A stretch of 64,000 bases of DNA from Candidatus Blautia intestinavium (lineage in GTDB: Bacteria; Bacillota; Clostridia; Lachnospirales; Lachnospiraceae), in the NCBI GenBank assembly GCA_019113745.1, contig DXGV01000043.1, positions 25,533-89,532 on the forward strand, written 5' to 3'. The first letter of the stretch is position 1, and every line of letters starts with the position of its first letter. The notes beneath the pieces are model-generated. The model ran no database searches. It was not told where the DNA came from and saw only the letters and a list, made by a program, of their open reading frames with translations. Positions 17,045-24,286 of this stretch are shown piece after piece. The position numbers were made by a program, and so were the translations under genes.

Positions 17045-18598
17045 ATGTCAAAAGAACTGTTTGCCCAAAGGCTGAAAGCTTCCATGGAAAAACAGCACAT
17101 GAAACAGATCGATCTTGTCCGGGCGGCTGAGACCCGCGGCATCAAGTTGGGCAAGAGCCATGTAAGCCAGTATGTAAGCGGAAAAACTCTGCCGCGTACT
17201 GACGTGCTTCACTTTCTTGCAGACGCCCTGCATACGGATCCCGACTGGCTTTCCGGCATGAACGGGCCGGAGGCAGCCACGGAGTCACAGATTGAGCCGA
17301 AGGCACAAAACGGCCAGGCGCCGACGCCGGATAAACCGGCAGATATTCAGAAGAACAGTAATCCGGGAGGAAAAACCATGCGTACATTTAAGAAATCATC
17401 AAAGCTTGACAATGTTTTATATGATGTAAGGGGACCTGTTGTAGAGGAAGCCAACCGAATGGAAGAAGAAGGAACCAATGTTCTGAAGCTGAACATCGGC
17501 AATCCTGCTCCTTTCGGATTCCGCACTCCTGACGAAGTGATCTACGACATGCGCCAGCAGCTTACCGACTGCGAGGGATATTCCGCGGCGAAGGGACTTT
17601 TTGCCGCCAGGAAGGCAATCATGCAGTACGCCCAGCTAAAAAATATCCCCAACGTCACAATCAACGATATTTATACCGGCAACGGTGTCAGCGAACTGAT
17701 CAATCTCTGCATGTCCGCCCTTCTGGATACAGGAGACGAGATCCTGATCCCCTCCCCGGATTATCCTCTTTGGACTGCCTGCGCCACTCTGGCAGGCGGT
17801 ACTGCCGTTCACTATATCTGCGACGAACAGTCCGAGTGGTATCCGGATATCGACGACATCAAGAAGAAGATCACAGACAGAACAAAGGCGATCGTCCTTA
17901 TCAATCCCAACAATCCTACCGGAGCGCTCTATCCCAGGGAGGTTCTCCAGAAAATCGTGGATGTTGCGAGAGAACATCAGCTCATTATCTTCTCGGATGA
18001 AATTTACGACCGCCTTGTCATGGACGGGGAAGAACATGTTTCTATCGCCTCTCTGGCGCCGGATCTTTTCTGCGTCACCTTCAGCGGCCTGTCCAAATCT
18101 CATATGATCGCCGGTTTCCGTATCGGCTGGATGATCCTCAGCGGAAACAAGAGACATGTAAAAGACTATATCGAAGGCCTGAACATGCTCTCCAACATGA
18201 GACTCTGCTCCAATGTTCCCGCCCAGTCTATCGTCCAGACCGCTCTCGGCGGACACCAGAGTGTGAAAGATTATATCGTTCCCGGCGGCCGAATCTACGA
18301 ACAGAGGGAATTTATCTACAAAGCGCTTACAGATATTCCGGGAGTTACCGCGGTAAAACCCAAAGCGGCTTTTTATATCTTCCCCAAGCTGGACACGAAA
18401 AAGTTCAATATCGTAAATGACGAACAGTTTGCCCTGGATCTGCTTCGAGAAAAGAAAATCCTCATCATCCACGGCGGCGGATTTAACTGGAAACAGCCGG
18501 ATCACTTCCGCGTTGTCTACCTGCCCCGTATAGAGATCCTTGAGAAAGCCGCTACGAAGATCGGCGACTTTTTAAGCACCTACCAGCAGCAGATCTGA
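17045..18598 (+). CDS. XRE-type HTH fused to an AlaA-like PLP aminotransferase
   Basis: 517 aa from the ATG at 17045 (GGAGGT upstream). Residues ~1-75 are a Cro/CI-type HTH (MKQIDLVRAAETRGI; SHVSQYVSGKTLPR; ADALHTDPDWLSG). A Gln/Pro/Ala/Lys linker (~80-110) leads to a class I/II aminotransferase of the AlaA (alanine/glutamate-pyruvate) type: LNIGNPAPFGF, GYSAAKGLFAAR, INPNNPTGALY, FSDEIYDRL, and the PLP-lysine motif SGLSKSHMIAGFRIGW. The fusion may sense PLP, alanine or an amino-acid pool and regulate transcription, in the manner of MocR proteins, which use GntR rather than XRE. An internal in-frame ATG at 17378 has its own GGGAGG and would yield the enzyme alone (406 aa). I rejected an upstream extension to 16904 because it runs through the operator repeats. 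Confidence 0.92.
   Translation: MSKELFAQRLKASMEKQHMKQIDLVRAAETRGIKLGKSHVSQYVSGKTLPRTDVLHFLADALHTDPDWLSGMNGPEAATESQIEPKAQNGQAPTPDKPADIQKNSNPGGKTMRTFKKSSKLDNVLYDVRGPVVEEANRMEEEGTNVLKLNIGNPAPFGFRTPDEVIYDMRQQLTDCEGYSAAKGLFAARKAIMQYAQLKNIPNVTINDIYTGNGVSELINLCMSALLDTGDEILIPSPDYPLWTACATLAGGTAVHYICDEQSEWYPDIDDIKKKITDRTKAIVLINPNNPTGALYPREVLQKIVDVAREHQLIIFSDEIYDRLVMDGEEHVSIASLAPDLFCVTFSGLSKSHMIAGFRIGWMILSGNKRHVKDYIEGLNMLSNMRLCSNVPAQSIVQTALGGHQSVKDYIVPGGRIYEQREFIYKALTDIPGVTAVKPKAAFYIFPKLDTKKFNIVNDEQFALDLLREKKILIIHGGGFNWKQPDHFRVVYLPRIEILEKAATKIGDFLSTYQQQI
17367..17380 (+). promoter_or_regulatory. Internal ribosome-binding site and start in the XRE-aminotransferase gene
   Basis: GGGAGGAAAAACCATG: a strong Shine-Dalgarno 7 nt before an in-frame ATG (17378) exactly at the linker-enzyme junction (MRTFKKSSKLDN). 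Free AlaA proteins begin at this sequence. It suggests two products from one gene. Confidence 0.6.
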
Positions 18599-18610
18599 AA
18601 TATAAAGAAG

Positions 18611-18659
18611 GAGGAAATCCCTGTTGTCACAGATGACTTTCAGGATTTCCTCATTTTTT
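18611..18659. terminator. Terminator between aminotransferase and GH31 genes
   Basis: GAGGAAATCC (18611-18620) pairs with GGATTTCCTC (18643-18652), followed by ATTTTTT on the plus strand and a T-rich tract on the minus strand. Confidence 0.85.
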
Positions 18660-18704
18660 ATTCTTTCATTTTCAGCTTTCTGTCTGTGTGGTCATATCTT
18701 AATT

Positions 18705-20678
18705 TCAGAACTTCACTGCCGGTTCTGTAACGGTGCTCACGCCGTCGTCGTCATAGAGCTTATACTCGCCCTCCGGATACCCCAGCATTTCTATTGTATC
18801 TGTCCTGATATCCTCCACGCACTCAGCCGGCTCTGCAACCGGGATCTTTTTCCCTTTGCGGATGAACAGAGCGACTTCATTCAGCGCGATTTCCACATAC
18901 TGATGGCCTTTTTCCAGTGTCTCCTCATAAATACTTCCATCGGGAAGGAATTTTATCAGTTTCATCTCCTCGGGAAGATATACATAGCGGCCTTTCGCAT
19001 TCTGGGTATAAACAGGGGCGATCATGATCTCGTTGCCGAGAAGGAGCTGGTCTTCCACCTGCAGGGCCATTTTATCCTCCGGAAACTCAAATGCCAGAGG
19101 TTTAAAGAGCATGTCGTTTCCAAGCGCCGCCTTCATATATTCACTGTACAGATAGGGAAGCAGGCGGTAGCGGACGCCGATCACATGGCGGAAATCCTCC
19201 ACATGTTCAAAGCGGAAACACTCCTGCTCTCTCGTGCCAAGAGCCGCGTGATTTCTCATCAGCGGTGTGAAAACTCCCAGGGCAAGCCAGCGGAGAAGAA
19301 GTTCTCTGGTCGTATCTCCGTTGAATCCTCCCAGATCCGCCCCTGTATACAGGAAACCACACATATTCAGGGAGGGAAGCATCTTCAGGTTCAGAAGGAT
19401 GTGGGACCACCAGGAATGATTGTCTCCCATCCAGATTCCTCCGTAGCGGTGCATTCCGATGTAAGAAGAACGGGAAAACATCAGGATTCTCTTACCCGGC
19501 GCGATCTTTTGGAATGCTTCTCCTGCAGCTCTGGTCATGTTGAATCCATAAAGATTATGCACTTTGTCATGGCGTACCGGCCGGCCGCCCACATTGTGAT
19601 AAAAGTTCCTGTAGTCCTTTGGACTGTTGGCAAGGGAACGTACCATATCTCCGAGCCGGAACCCGGGCGCTTCCTCTGTCTCTTCCATAAATTCCTTCAG
19701 ATATTCCTTCAGGCGGGCTACCCCTTCCGGAGTGGAAAAGATGGCTGGTTCATTCATATCATTCCAGAATCCGTCAATCCCCTGATCCGTGAGTATCTTA
19801 TATTTTTCGCCGAACCATTCTCTGGCGTCGGGGTTCAGCATATCCGGAAAATGTGTCCAGCCCGGCCATACTTCCGCGACAAAATCGCTTCCGTCTTCTC
19901 TTTTGCAGAAATAGCCCTTTTCTTTTCCCTCTTCATAAACGTCATACCCGTCTTCCATCTTCACTCCCGCGTCGATAATGGGAACAAGGTGTATCTTCTG
20001 AGCTTTCATTTCATCCACAAAGGCTTTGAAGTCCGGAAATTCTTCCTCATTCACCGTAAAATCCTTATAGTGGTCCATATAGTCGATATCCATATAGAGC
20101 ATGTCCATGGGAATGTGATTGTCCCGGTATTCCTTTACCACATTCCGGAAATCTTCCGCAGTTTTGTAACCCCAGCGGCTCTGTCCGAAACCAAAAGCGA
20201 ATTTCGGCGGGATATAGCTTACGCCGATGATCTTCCGGAACTGCTTCACAATATCATAAGGGCTCTCCCCGTCTATCACATAGAGATACAGATCAGCGTC
20301 CCCGCATCGAACCTTCAGTTCATCCTGTCTGGTATATCCGATGTCAAATTCCATGGTTCCCGGATAATCCAGAAACAGGCCGAAAGTCTCTTTTCCAAAG
20401 ATAATGATAAAATTATGAGCCCCGTAAAGGGAGTATTTGCTCTCTGTGTGGTTGGGTTCGTCGGTGCAGTTGCTGACGTAACGATATCCTCTTTTATTGA
20501 TCCCTCTGTTGGACTCTCCCAGGCCGTAGACGATATCGTCCGCATCCATTTTATAACTGAAAACAAATTCCCCGTCCGTTTCGATTTCTCCGTAAGCCGG
20601 AACTCCCTCTGACGGAGCGATTTTCTCCACAACAGCCTCTGTCTCAAAAGGATGACCAAATACATATTTCCGGATCAT
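18705..20678 (-). CDS. Glycoside hydrolase family 31, alpha-glucosidase-like
   Basis: 657 aa. Retaining alpha-glycosidase by family. The N-terminal beta domain contains GLGESNRGINKRGYRY; the barrel has PPKFAFGFGQSRWGY, the nucleophile region DGFWNDMNEPAIF (Asp near residue 302), and the acid/base region GGIWMGDNHSWW (~418), followed by GADLGGF. No signal peptide, so cytosolic; the likely substrate is an imported alpha-glucoside or related oligosaccharide (alpha-xylosidase cannot be excluded). GGAGGT precedes the ATG. It is divergent from an AraC-family gene that probably controls it, and no transporter is adjacent. Confidence 0.93.
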   Translation of the reverse strand: MIRKYVFGHPFETEAVVEKIAPSEGVPAYGEIETDGEFVFSYKMDADDIVYGLGESNRGINKRGYRYVSNCTDEPNHTESKYSLYGAHNFIIIFGKETFGLFLDYPGTMEFDIGYTRQDELKVRCGDADLYLYVIDGESPYDIVKQFRKIIGVSYIPPKFAFGFGQSRWGYKTAEDFRNVVKEYRDNHIPMDMLYMDIDYMDHYKDFTVNEEEFPDFKAFVDEMKAQKIHLVPIIDAGVKMEDGYDVYEEGKEKGYFCKREDGSDFVAEVWPGWTHFPDMLNPDAREWFGEKYKILTDQGIDGFWNDMNEPAIFSTPEGVARLKEYLKEFMEETEEAPGFRLGDMVRSLANSPKDYRNFYHNVGGRPVRHDKVHNLYGFNMTRAAGEAFQKIAPGKRILMFSRSSYIGMHRYGGIWMGDNHSWWSHILLNLKMLPSLNMCGFLYTGADLGGFNGDTTRELLLRWLALGVFTPLMRNHAALGTREQECFRFEHVEDFRHVIGVRYRLLPYLYSEYMKAALGNDMLFKPLAFEFPEDKMALQVEDQLLLGNEIMIAPVYTQNAKGRYVYLPEEMKLIKFLPDGSIYEETLEKGHQYVEIALNEVALFIRKGKKIPVAEPAECVEDIRTDTIEMLGYPEGEYKLYDDDGVSTVTEPAVKF

Positions 20679-20763
20679 GATAAAACCTCCTGATAAACTT
20701 GATATTATTTCTGCGTATCCTGCATTCTTTATAACACTCTGTTGTCATTATATGAAATTTATC

Positions 20764-20792
20764 TTGCCTGTTCTTGCATTATCCATTAAAAT
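20764..20792 (+). promoter_or_regulatory. Probable promoter of the AraC regulator gene
   Basis: TTGCCT (20764-20769), 17 bp, TAAAAT (20787-20792), 27 bases before the ATG at 20820. The opposite GH31 promoter (TATAAT on the minus strand near 20748) lacks a good -35, consistent with activator dependence. Confidence 0.5.
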
Positions 20793-20819
20793 AATAACAC
20801 AATATTGAGGAGGTGCGTT

Positions 20820-21740
20820 ATGAACGAAAAGCAGTCCCTGAAGGAAAACACACGGCACGGCACCAGCGGCCAGCCGGTTACGGCCATACATTTCACCACA
20901 GGCGCGGGGACCTTTTATCCCGATCATTTTTTCGTGGAACGGCACTGGCATTATCCTGTGGAAATCCTGAAGATCACAAAGGGAACCTTCACAGTAGAGA
21001 TCAATCTGGAAACATATACCCTTCATGCGGGGGATATCTGCTTCATCAACAGCGAGGAGCTGCACCGCCTGGAAGGACTGGAGCCCGTCACGGTTCATGA
21101 CGCCGTTATCTTTCACCCTCACATTCTGGAATTCTCTTATCCAGATGAATTCCAGGAACAGTACGCCGCCCCCTTTCTTTCCCACGCTTCCTCTCTCCCC
21201 CGGCTCCTCACACCGGAAGATCCTCTGTATCCTGCGATCGCAGGGCTCTTCGACAGGGCGGCCGCTCTGGCAGAGGCAGGTAAGGACGGATGGTATTTCC
21301 GGGTCAAACTTCTTATACTTGAAATGTTTTATGAACTTTGCATACATAAAAAAATGCCCGCCGCAGAGGAACTTCTCAGCGCGGCAGGCAAAGAACGGAT
21401 CAGCCGTTACAAAAAAATCGTATCTTATTTTGAAAAAAACTATATGAACAGGATCACTCTGGAAGATCTGGCTTCAGAGGTACAGGTAAACCCTCAGTAT
21501 CTCTGTCATTTTTTCAGAGAGATCGCCGGGGTATCTCCCGTTCAGTATCTCATCCGGTACCGTATCGACAGGGCCAGGGAAGCCCTTCTGGAAACCACCC
21601 GGAGTATCCTGGAGATCAGTCTGGACTGCGGATTTGAAAACGTCAGCTATTTCATCCGCCAGTTCCGCAAATTCACCGGGCAGACTCCCCGCCAGTACCG
21701 GCAGGCGCATCATCCCACGCCGAAATCTGTGATCTCATAG
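20820..21740 (+). CDS. AraC-family transcriptional regulator (cupin + HTH)
   Basis: 306 aa from the ATG at 20820, with GGAGGTGCGTT directly before it; the TTG at 20805 would bury this site. The N-terminal AraC-binding cupin is seen (FFVERHWHYPVEILKIT; LHAGDICFINSEELHRLEG). The C-terminal double HTH (~205-300) has NPQYLCHFFREIAGVSP and NVSYFIRQFRKFTGQTP. Divergent from the GH31 glucosidase, so most likely its sugar-responsive activator. Its last 31 bp overlap the 3' end of the convergent radical SAM gene. Confidence 0.93.
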   Translation: MNEKQSLKENTRHGTSGQPVTAIHFTTGAGTFYPDHFFVERHWHYPVEILKITKGTFTVEINLETYTLHAGDICFINSEELHRLEGLEPVTVHDAVIFHPHILEFSYPDEFQEQYAAPFLSHASSLPRLLTPEDPLYPAIAGLFDRAAALAEAGKDGWYFRVKLLILEMFYELCIHKKMPAAEELLSAAGKERISRYKKIVSYFEKNYMNRITLEDLASEVQVNPQYLCHFFREIAGVSPVQYLIRYRIDRAREALLETTRSILEISLDCGFENVSYFIRQFRKFTGQTPRQYRQAHHPTPKSVIS

Positions 21741-22396
21741 AGAACCTCCACGTCCGGATCATCCAGGAGCCACCGGTATTCTTCCATGAACCAGCGCACC
21801 AGCTCTTCATCCCGTTTTACGGGAGTGGAATTATTGTTGTATACATTTACTGTGCCATGATTAAAATATTTTTTCAGAACAGAGATATCGTTGCGGATCA
21901 TCTCTTTTGTCTGTCCCTGAATCCCCACCATCAGGCAGATGGAGTCAAAAAGAGCAGCCACCTCCTCCGGCGACTGAAAATCCGCGTGTTTATTCAGAAC
22001 ATTTTCCCGGAAATCATGGTCAAAAGTCTCGATACCGATCTTATAAGTCACCGGAATGCCAAAAAAGTCCCGCATTTCCTGCAGACGTTTCCGGTAGATC
22101 CAGTGACTCTCAAAGATCAGCCGCCGGATTCCCTTTTCTTCCACAATTTTACGGATATCTTCCAGGGTTTCTTTCGGCAGCTCAAAACAGCTTCCGGAAT
22201 TGATCACTTCCAGAACGCCGAACTCCCCTGTGGTCTCTTTCAGAACCTCTCTGTTCTGACAGACAAGCTCCGTTTCATCTTTCCCGTTATCCTCTATATA
22301 GTCACAGAATGTACATTTTCCCCAGGCGCATGGAAACGCCCTGAGAAGTACGATCTCTCTTCTGTTTTTATCTGTGATCCTGCTGTATCGTTCCAT
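21710..22396 (-). CDS. queL: Radical SAM queuine lyase-like protein
   Basis: 228 aa. The [4Fe-4S]-binding region is CAWGKCTFCDY, i.e. CX4CX2C rather than the usual CX3CX2C, followed by a compact SAM barrel (VLEVINSGSCFELP; LIFESHWIYRKRLQ; YKIGIETFDHDFREN). A radical SAM enzyme directly after an ECF S component and a nucleoside hydrolase matches the queuine-salvage cluster of Clostridioides difficile, where QueL converts queuine to preQ1. A preQ1 riboswitch upstream of this operon supports that. The start (GGAAGG before the ATG) lies 29 bp inside the upstream gene. Specific activity is inferred from context. Confidence 0.8.
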   Translation of the reverse strand: MERYSRITDKNRREIVLLRAFPCAWGKCTFCDYIEDNGKDETELVCQNREVLKETTGEFGVLEVINSGSCFELPKETLEDIRKIVEEKGIRRLIFESHWIYRKRLQEMRDFFGIPVTYKIGIETFDHDFRENVLNKHADFQSPEEVAALFDSICLMVGIQGQTKEMIRNDISVLKKYFNHGTVNVYNNNSTPVKRDEELVRWFMEEYRWLLDDPDVEVLYEITDFGVG

Positions 22397-22967
22397 TTCT
22401 GCCTATCCTTCCCGACAGTTTCTGTCTTATTTCACTTCCCAGCGACACTGTGCAGATACTTATCAGAAAAACAGAAATACATCTGTCCAGATAATCTGTA
22501 AAGAACTGCACTGCAAATATACTTCCCGTAAGACCCAGCGGCGTTCTGGCCAGAAGCTGGACCAGGATGGAGGACCCCGAAGACGTCACTCCGCCGAACA
22601 GCGCCGCGTTGATCAGTGCGCTTACAATTGTTCCCGGAACAGTGATAACCGCAGCCGCCGGAAGGATCCACGCCTTTTTTACAGACATCTTCCGAAATAT
22701 CCATCCGCTGACAAATCCGGTGATCATCCCCACCGGGGCGAAATACAGAGAATAGATATCCACAGTCATCCCCATGAAAATACCGCTGATAAGATTGGGA
22801 ATCATCCCCAGCCAGGGGCCCGCCAGCGCCCCGGTGAGGATCGTGCCGATACTGTCCAGATACACAGGCAGTTTCAGAAAAAGCGCGACCTGTCCGCCCA
22901 CGATGTTGATTCCCACCGCCAGCGCCACAAGGCAGATCTGCCAGGTATTGATCTTTCTTTTTGTCAT
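22368..22967 (-). CDS. qrtT: ECF transporter S component, probable queuosine/queuine importer
   Basis: About 199 aa with six hydrophobic segments (ICLVALAVGINIVGGQVALF; DSIGTILTGALAGPWLGMI; AGFVSGWIF-type turns; ISVFLISICTVSL). The pattern is that of ECF substrate-binding S components, which use the shared EcfAA'T module encoded elsewhere. Lying between queK-like and queL-like genes under a preQ1 riboswitch, it most likely imports queuosine or queuine. The ATG at 22967 has TGGAGAAATAACG upstream; a longer frame to 23054 would overlap queK and was not chosen. Symbol assigned by context. Confidence 0.78.
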   Translation of the reverse strand: MTKRKINTWQICLVALAVGINIVGGQVALFLKLPVYLDSIGTILTGALAGPWLGMIPNLISGIFMGMTVDIYSLYFAPVGMITGFVSGWIFRKMSVKKAWILPAAAVITVPGTIVSALINAALFGGVTSSGSSILVQLLARTPLGLTGSIFAVQFFTDYLDRCISVFLISICTVSLGSEIRQKLSGRIGRNGTIQQDHR

Positions 22968-23014
22968 CGTTATTTCTCCATTAAAATATGCCCGCTTCAA
23001 TAAAAGATATTTCT

Positions 23015-23998
23015 CTACAGGCAGCTCAGAAGTGTCAGTTCTTCTGCCTCCCATTCGCTTCCGTCCTTCTTTTTCAGCACTCTGGAAAAGAAAAACCTCA
23101 TAAATCTTTCTGTATCTGTTTCTGTCAGCACATGGCTGTTAGGCTCTTTCTTCCAGAAATCCATGGAATCCACTACCGTCTGGCCCCTGCAGATCCCGTC
23201 AGTGGCAACCGCCGTATAACTGTCGAATCCGCCGCACAGGGAGCGGTCAATATAATACGCCACCGCAAGAGGATCATTGATCACGCAACCGATGATCTTT
23301 TCGTATTCCCAGTGAAAATCCATATAAAATCCGGTGATCCTGCGGATAAATCCTCCGTTCTCCGGATCAAGACGGCAGACGTATTCCAGAATATTGGGGG
23401 TCAGCACGATCTTTCTCGTCACGTCCAGCCCGACCATTTCAATCTTTTTCCCGGCCTTTCCGAAAAGATCGTAACAGATGGCGGCGGCGTCCGGGTCGCA
23501 CCAGTAGTTATATTCCGCCACCGGAGAACAGTTTCCATGGCTTCGGAAATTCCCGCCCATGGAGACCAGTTCCTCTACCTGCTCAATCAGCTTTGGCCGC
23601 ATGGAAAATATTTTCGCAAGATTCGTCATGGGGCCCAGGGCTATGATGGAAATCTTTTCTTTTTCCAGAGTCTCTTCCAGGAATTCCACCGCGCTCTTCT
23701 TTGGAAAATCTCCCGGCACTTCCGGAAGGAAACTCTCTCCCATTCCATCCTGGCCATGGGTGTCCATAGCGTCTATATAAGGACATTTCAACGGCACCTG
23801 CTCGCCAATGTATACGGGGATATCCATGCGCCCCATATGTTTCAATACCTTCCGGGCGTTCCGGGCCCCCATATCCGCCGGAACGTTGCCGGAAACCGTG
23901 GTGATCCCCATAATATCCAGCTCAGGAGAGGACAGAGCCAGCATCAGGGCAAGAGAATCGTCGATCCCCGGATCACAGTCGATTATAATTTTACGCAT
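23015..23998 (-). CDS. queK: Nucleoside hydrolase, probable queuosine hydrolase
   Basis: 327 aa inosine/uridine-preferring nucleoside hydrolase family. The Ca-binding/catalytic N-terminus is IIIDCDPGIDDSLALMLAL; further motifs are GITTVSGNVPADMGARNARK, IALGPMTNLAKI, and CVINDPLAVAYYID with the usual second Asp. In queuine-salvage clusters QueK of this family releases queuine from queuosine; operon partners here are the ECF S component and the radical SAM lyase, and a preQ1 aptamer lies in the leader. The start at 23998 has AGGAGG right upstream; the frame extends to 24064 but that part holds leader hairpins. Confidence 0.82.
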   Translation of the reverse strand: MRKIIIDCDPGIDDSLALMLALSSPELDIMGITTVSGNVPADMGARNARKVLKHMGRMDIPVYIGEQVPLKCPYIDAMDTHGQDGMGESFLPEVPGDFPKKSAVEFLEETLEKEKISIIALGPMTNLAKIFSMRPKLIEQVEELVSMGGNFRSHGNCSPVAEYNYWCDPDAAAICYDLFGKAGKKIEMVGLDVTRKIVLTPNILEYVCRLDPENGGFIRRITGFYMDFHWEYEKIIGCVINDPLAVAYYIDRSLCGGFDSYTAVATDGICRGQTVVDSMDFWKKEPNSHVLTETDTERFMRFFFSRVLKKKDGSEWEAEELTLLSCL

Positions 23999-24020
23999 AA
24001 AAAAACCTCCTGACTGTTCC

Positions 24021-24055
24021 GCCTTTTCCGCGGAAACACCTCCGCAGAAAAAGGC
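24021..24055 (-). promoter_or_regulatory. Expression-platform hairpin of the queK operon leader
   Basis: Between the preQ1 aptamer and the queK ribosome-binding site lies a long imperfect hairpin (GCCTTTTTCTGCGGA with TCCGCGGAAAAGGC on the minus strand). Its loop side carries GGAGGTG, a decoy-like Shine-Dalgarno. It probably forms part of the switch. Confidence 0.45.
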
Positions 24056-24081
24056 ATCATTCATCAGAAGATACCTGTTTG

Positions 24082-24115
24082 CCTAGTTTTTTATACTGGG
24101 AGGGTCTCGAACCAG
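24082..24115 (-). ncRNA. preQ1-I riboswitch
   Basis: The minus strand reads CTGGTTCGAGACCCTCCCAG then TATAAAAAACTAGG. This matches the preQ1-I consensus: P1 closing pairs CTGG/CCAG, the conserved GGTTC, the ACCCTCC segment, and the A-rich tail AAAAAACTA that forms the pseudoknot. It sits about 84 nt before queK and about 90 nt after the predicted transcription start, so it should repress or tune queuine salvage according to preQ1. Confidence 0.92.
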
Positions 24116-24208
24116 TTCCGCAGCTGTTCCGCACAGCTGCCTGTTGTTTTCAGTTAAACAATATTTTTTGCCTTCAGCGCACCTGGATTTTCCCGGCGCG
24201 CTGAGGCA

Positions 24209-24237
24209 AGTATAGCAGATTTTGTCTGATACTGCAA
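24209..24237 (-). promoter_or_regulatory. Promoter of the queuine salvage operon
   Basis: Minus strand: TTGCAG (24232-24237), 17 bp, TATACT (24209-24214). Two further hairpins (GCCTCAGCGC/GCGCTGAAGGC and GCAGCTG/CAGCTGC) lie between the predicted start (~24202) and the aptamer. Confidence 0.75.
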
Positions 24238-24286
24238 TTGATTTTTTATAATTTCTCCGGCTGTCTTCAACCGGCAGTTCCTCCTG

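Noticed and set aside
18624..20612. A 662-aa open frame on the plus strand opposite the GH31 gene
   Set aside because: It is fully antisense to a gene with all GH31 catalytic motifs, has no recognisable domain and no ribosome-binding site; a by-product of codon bias.
24100..24125. GGTTCGAGACC resembling a tRNA T-loop
   Set aside because: No acceptor, D or anticodon arms around it; the segment fits the preQ1-I aptamer consensus instead.
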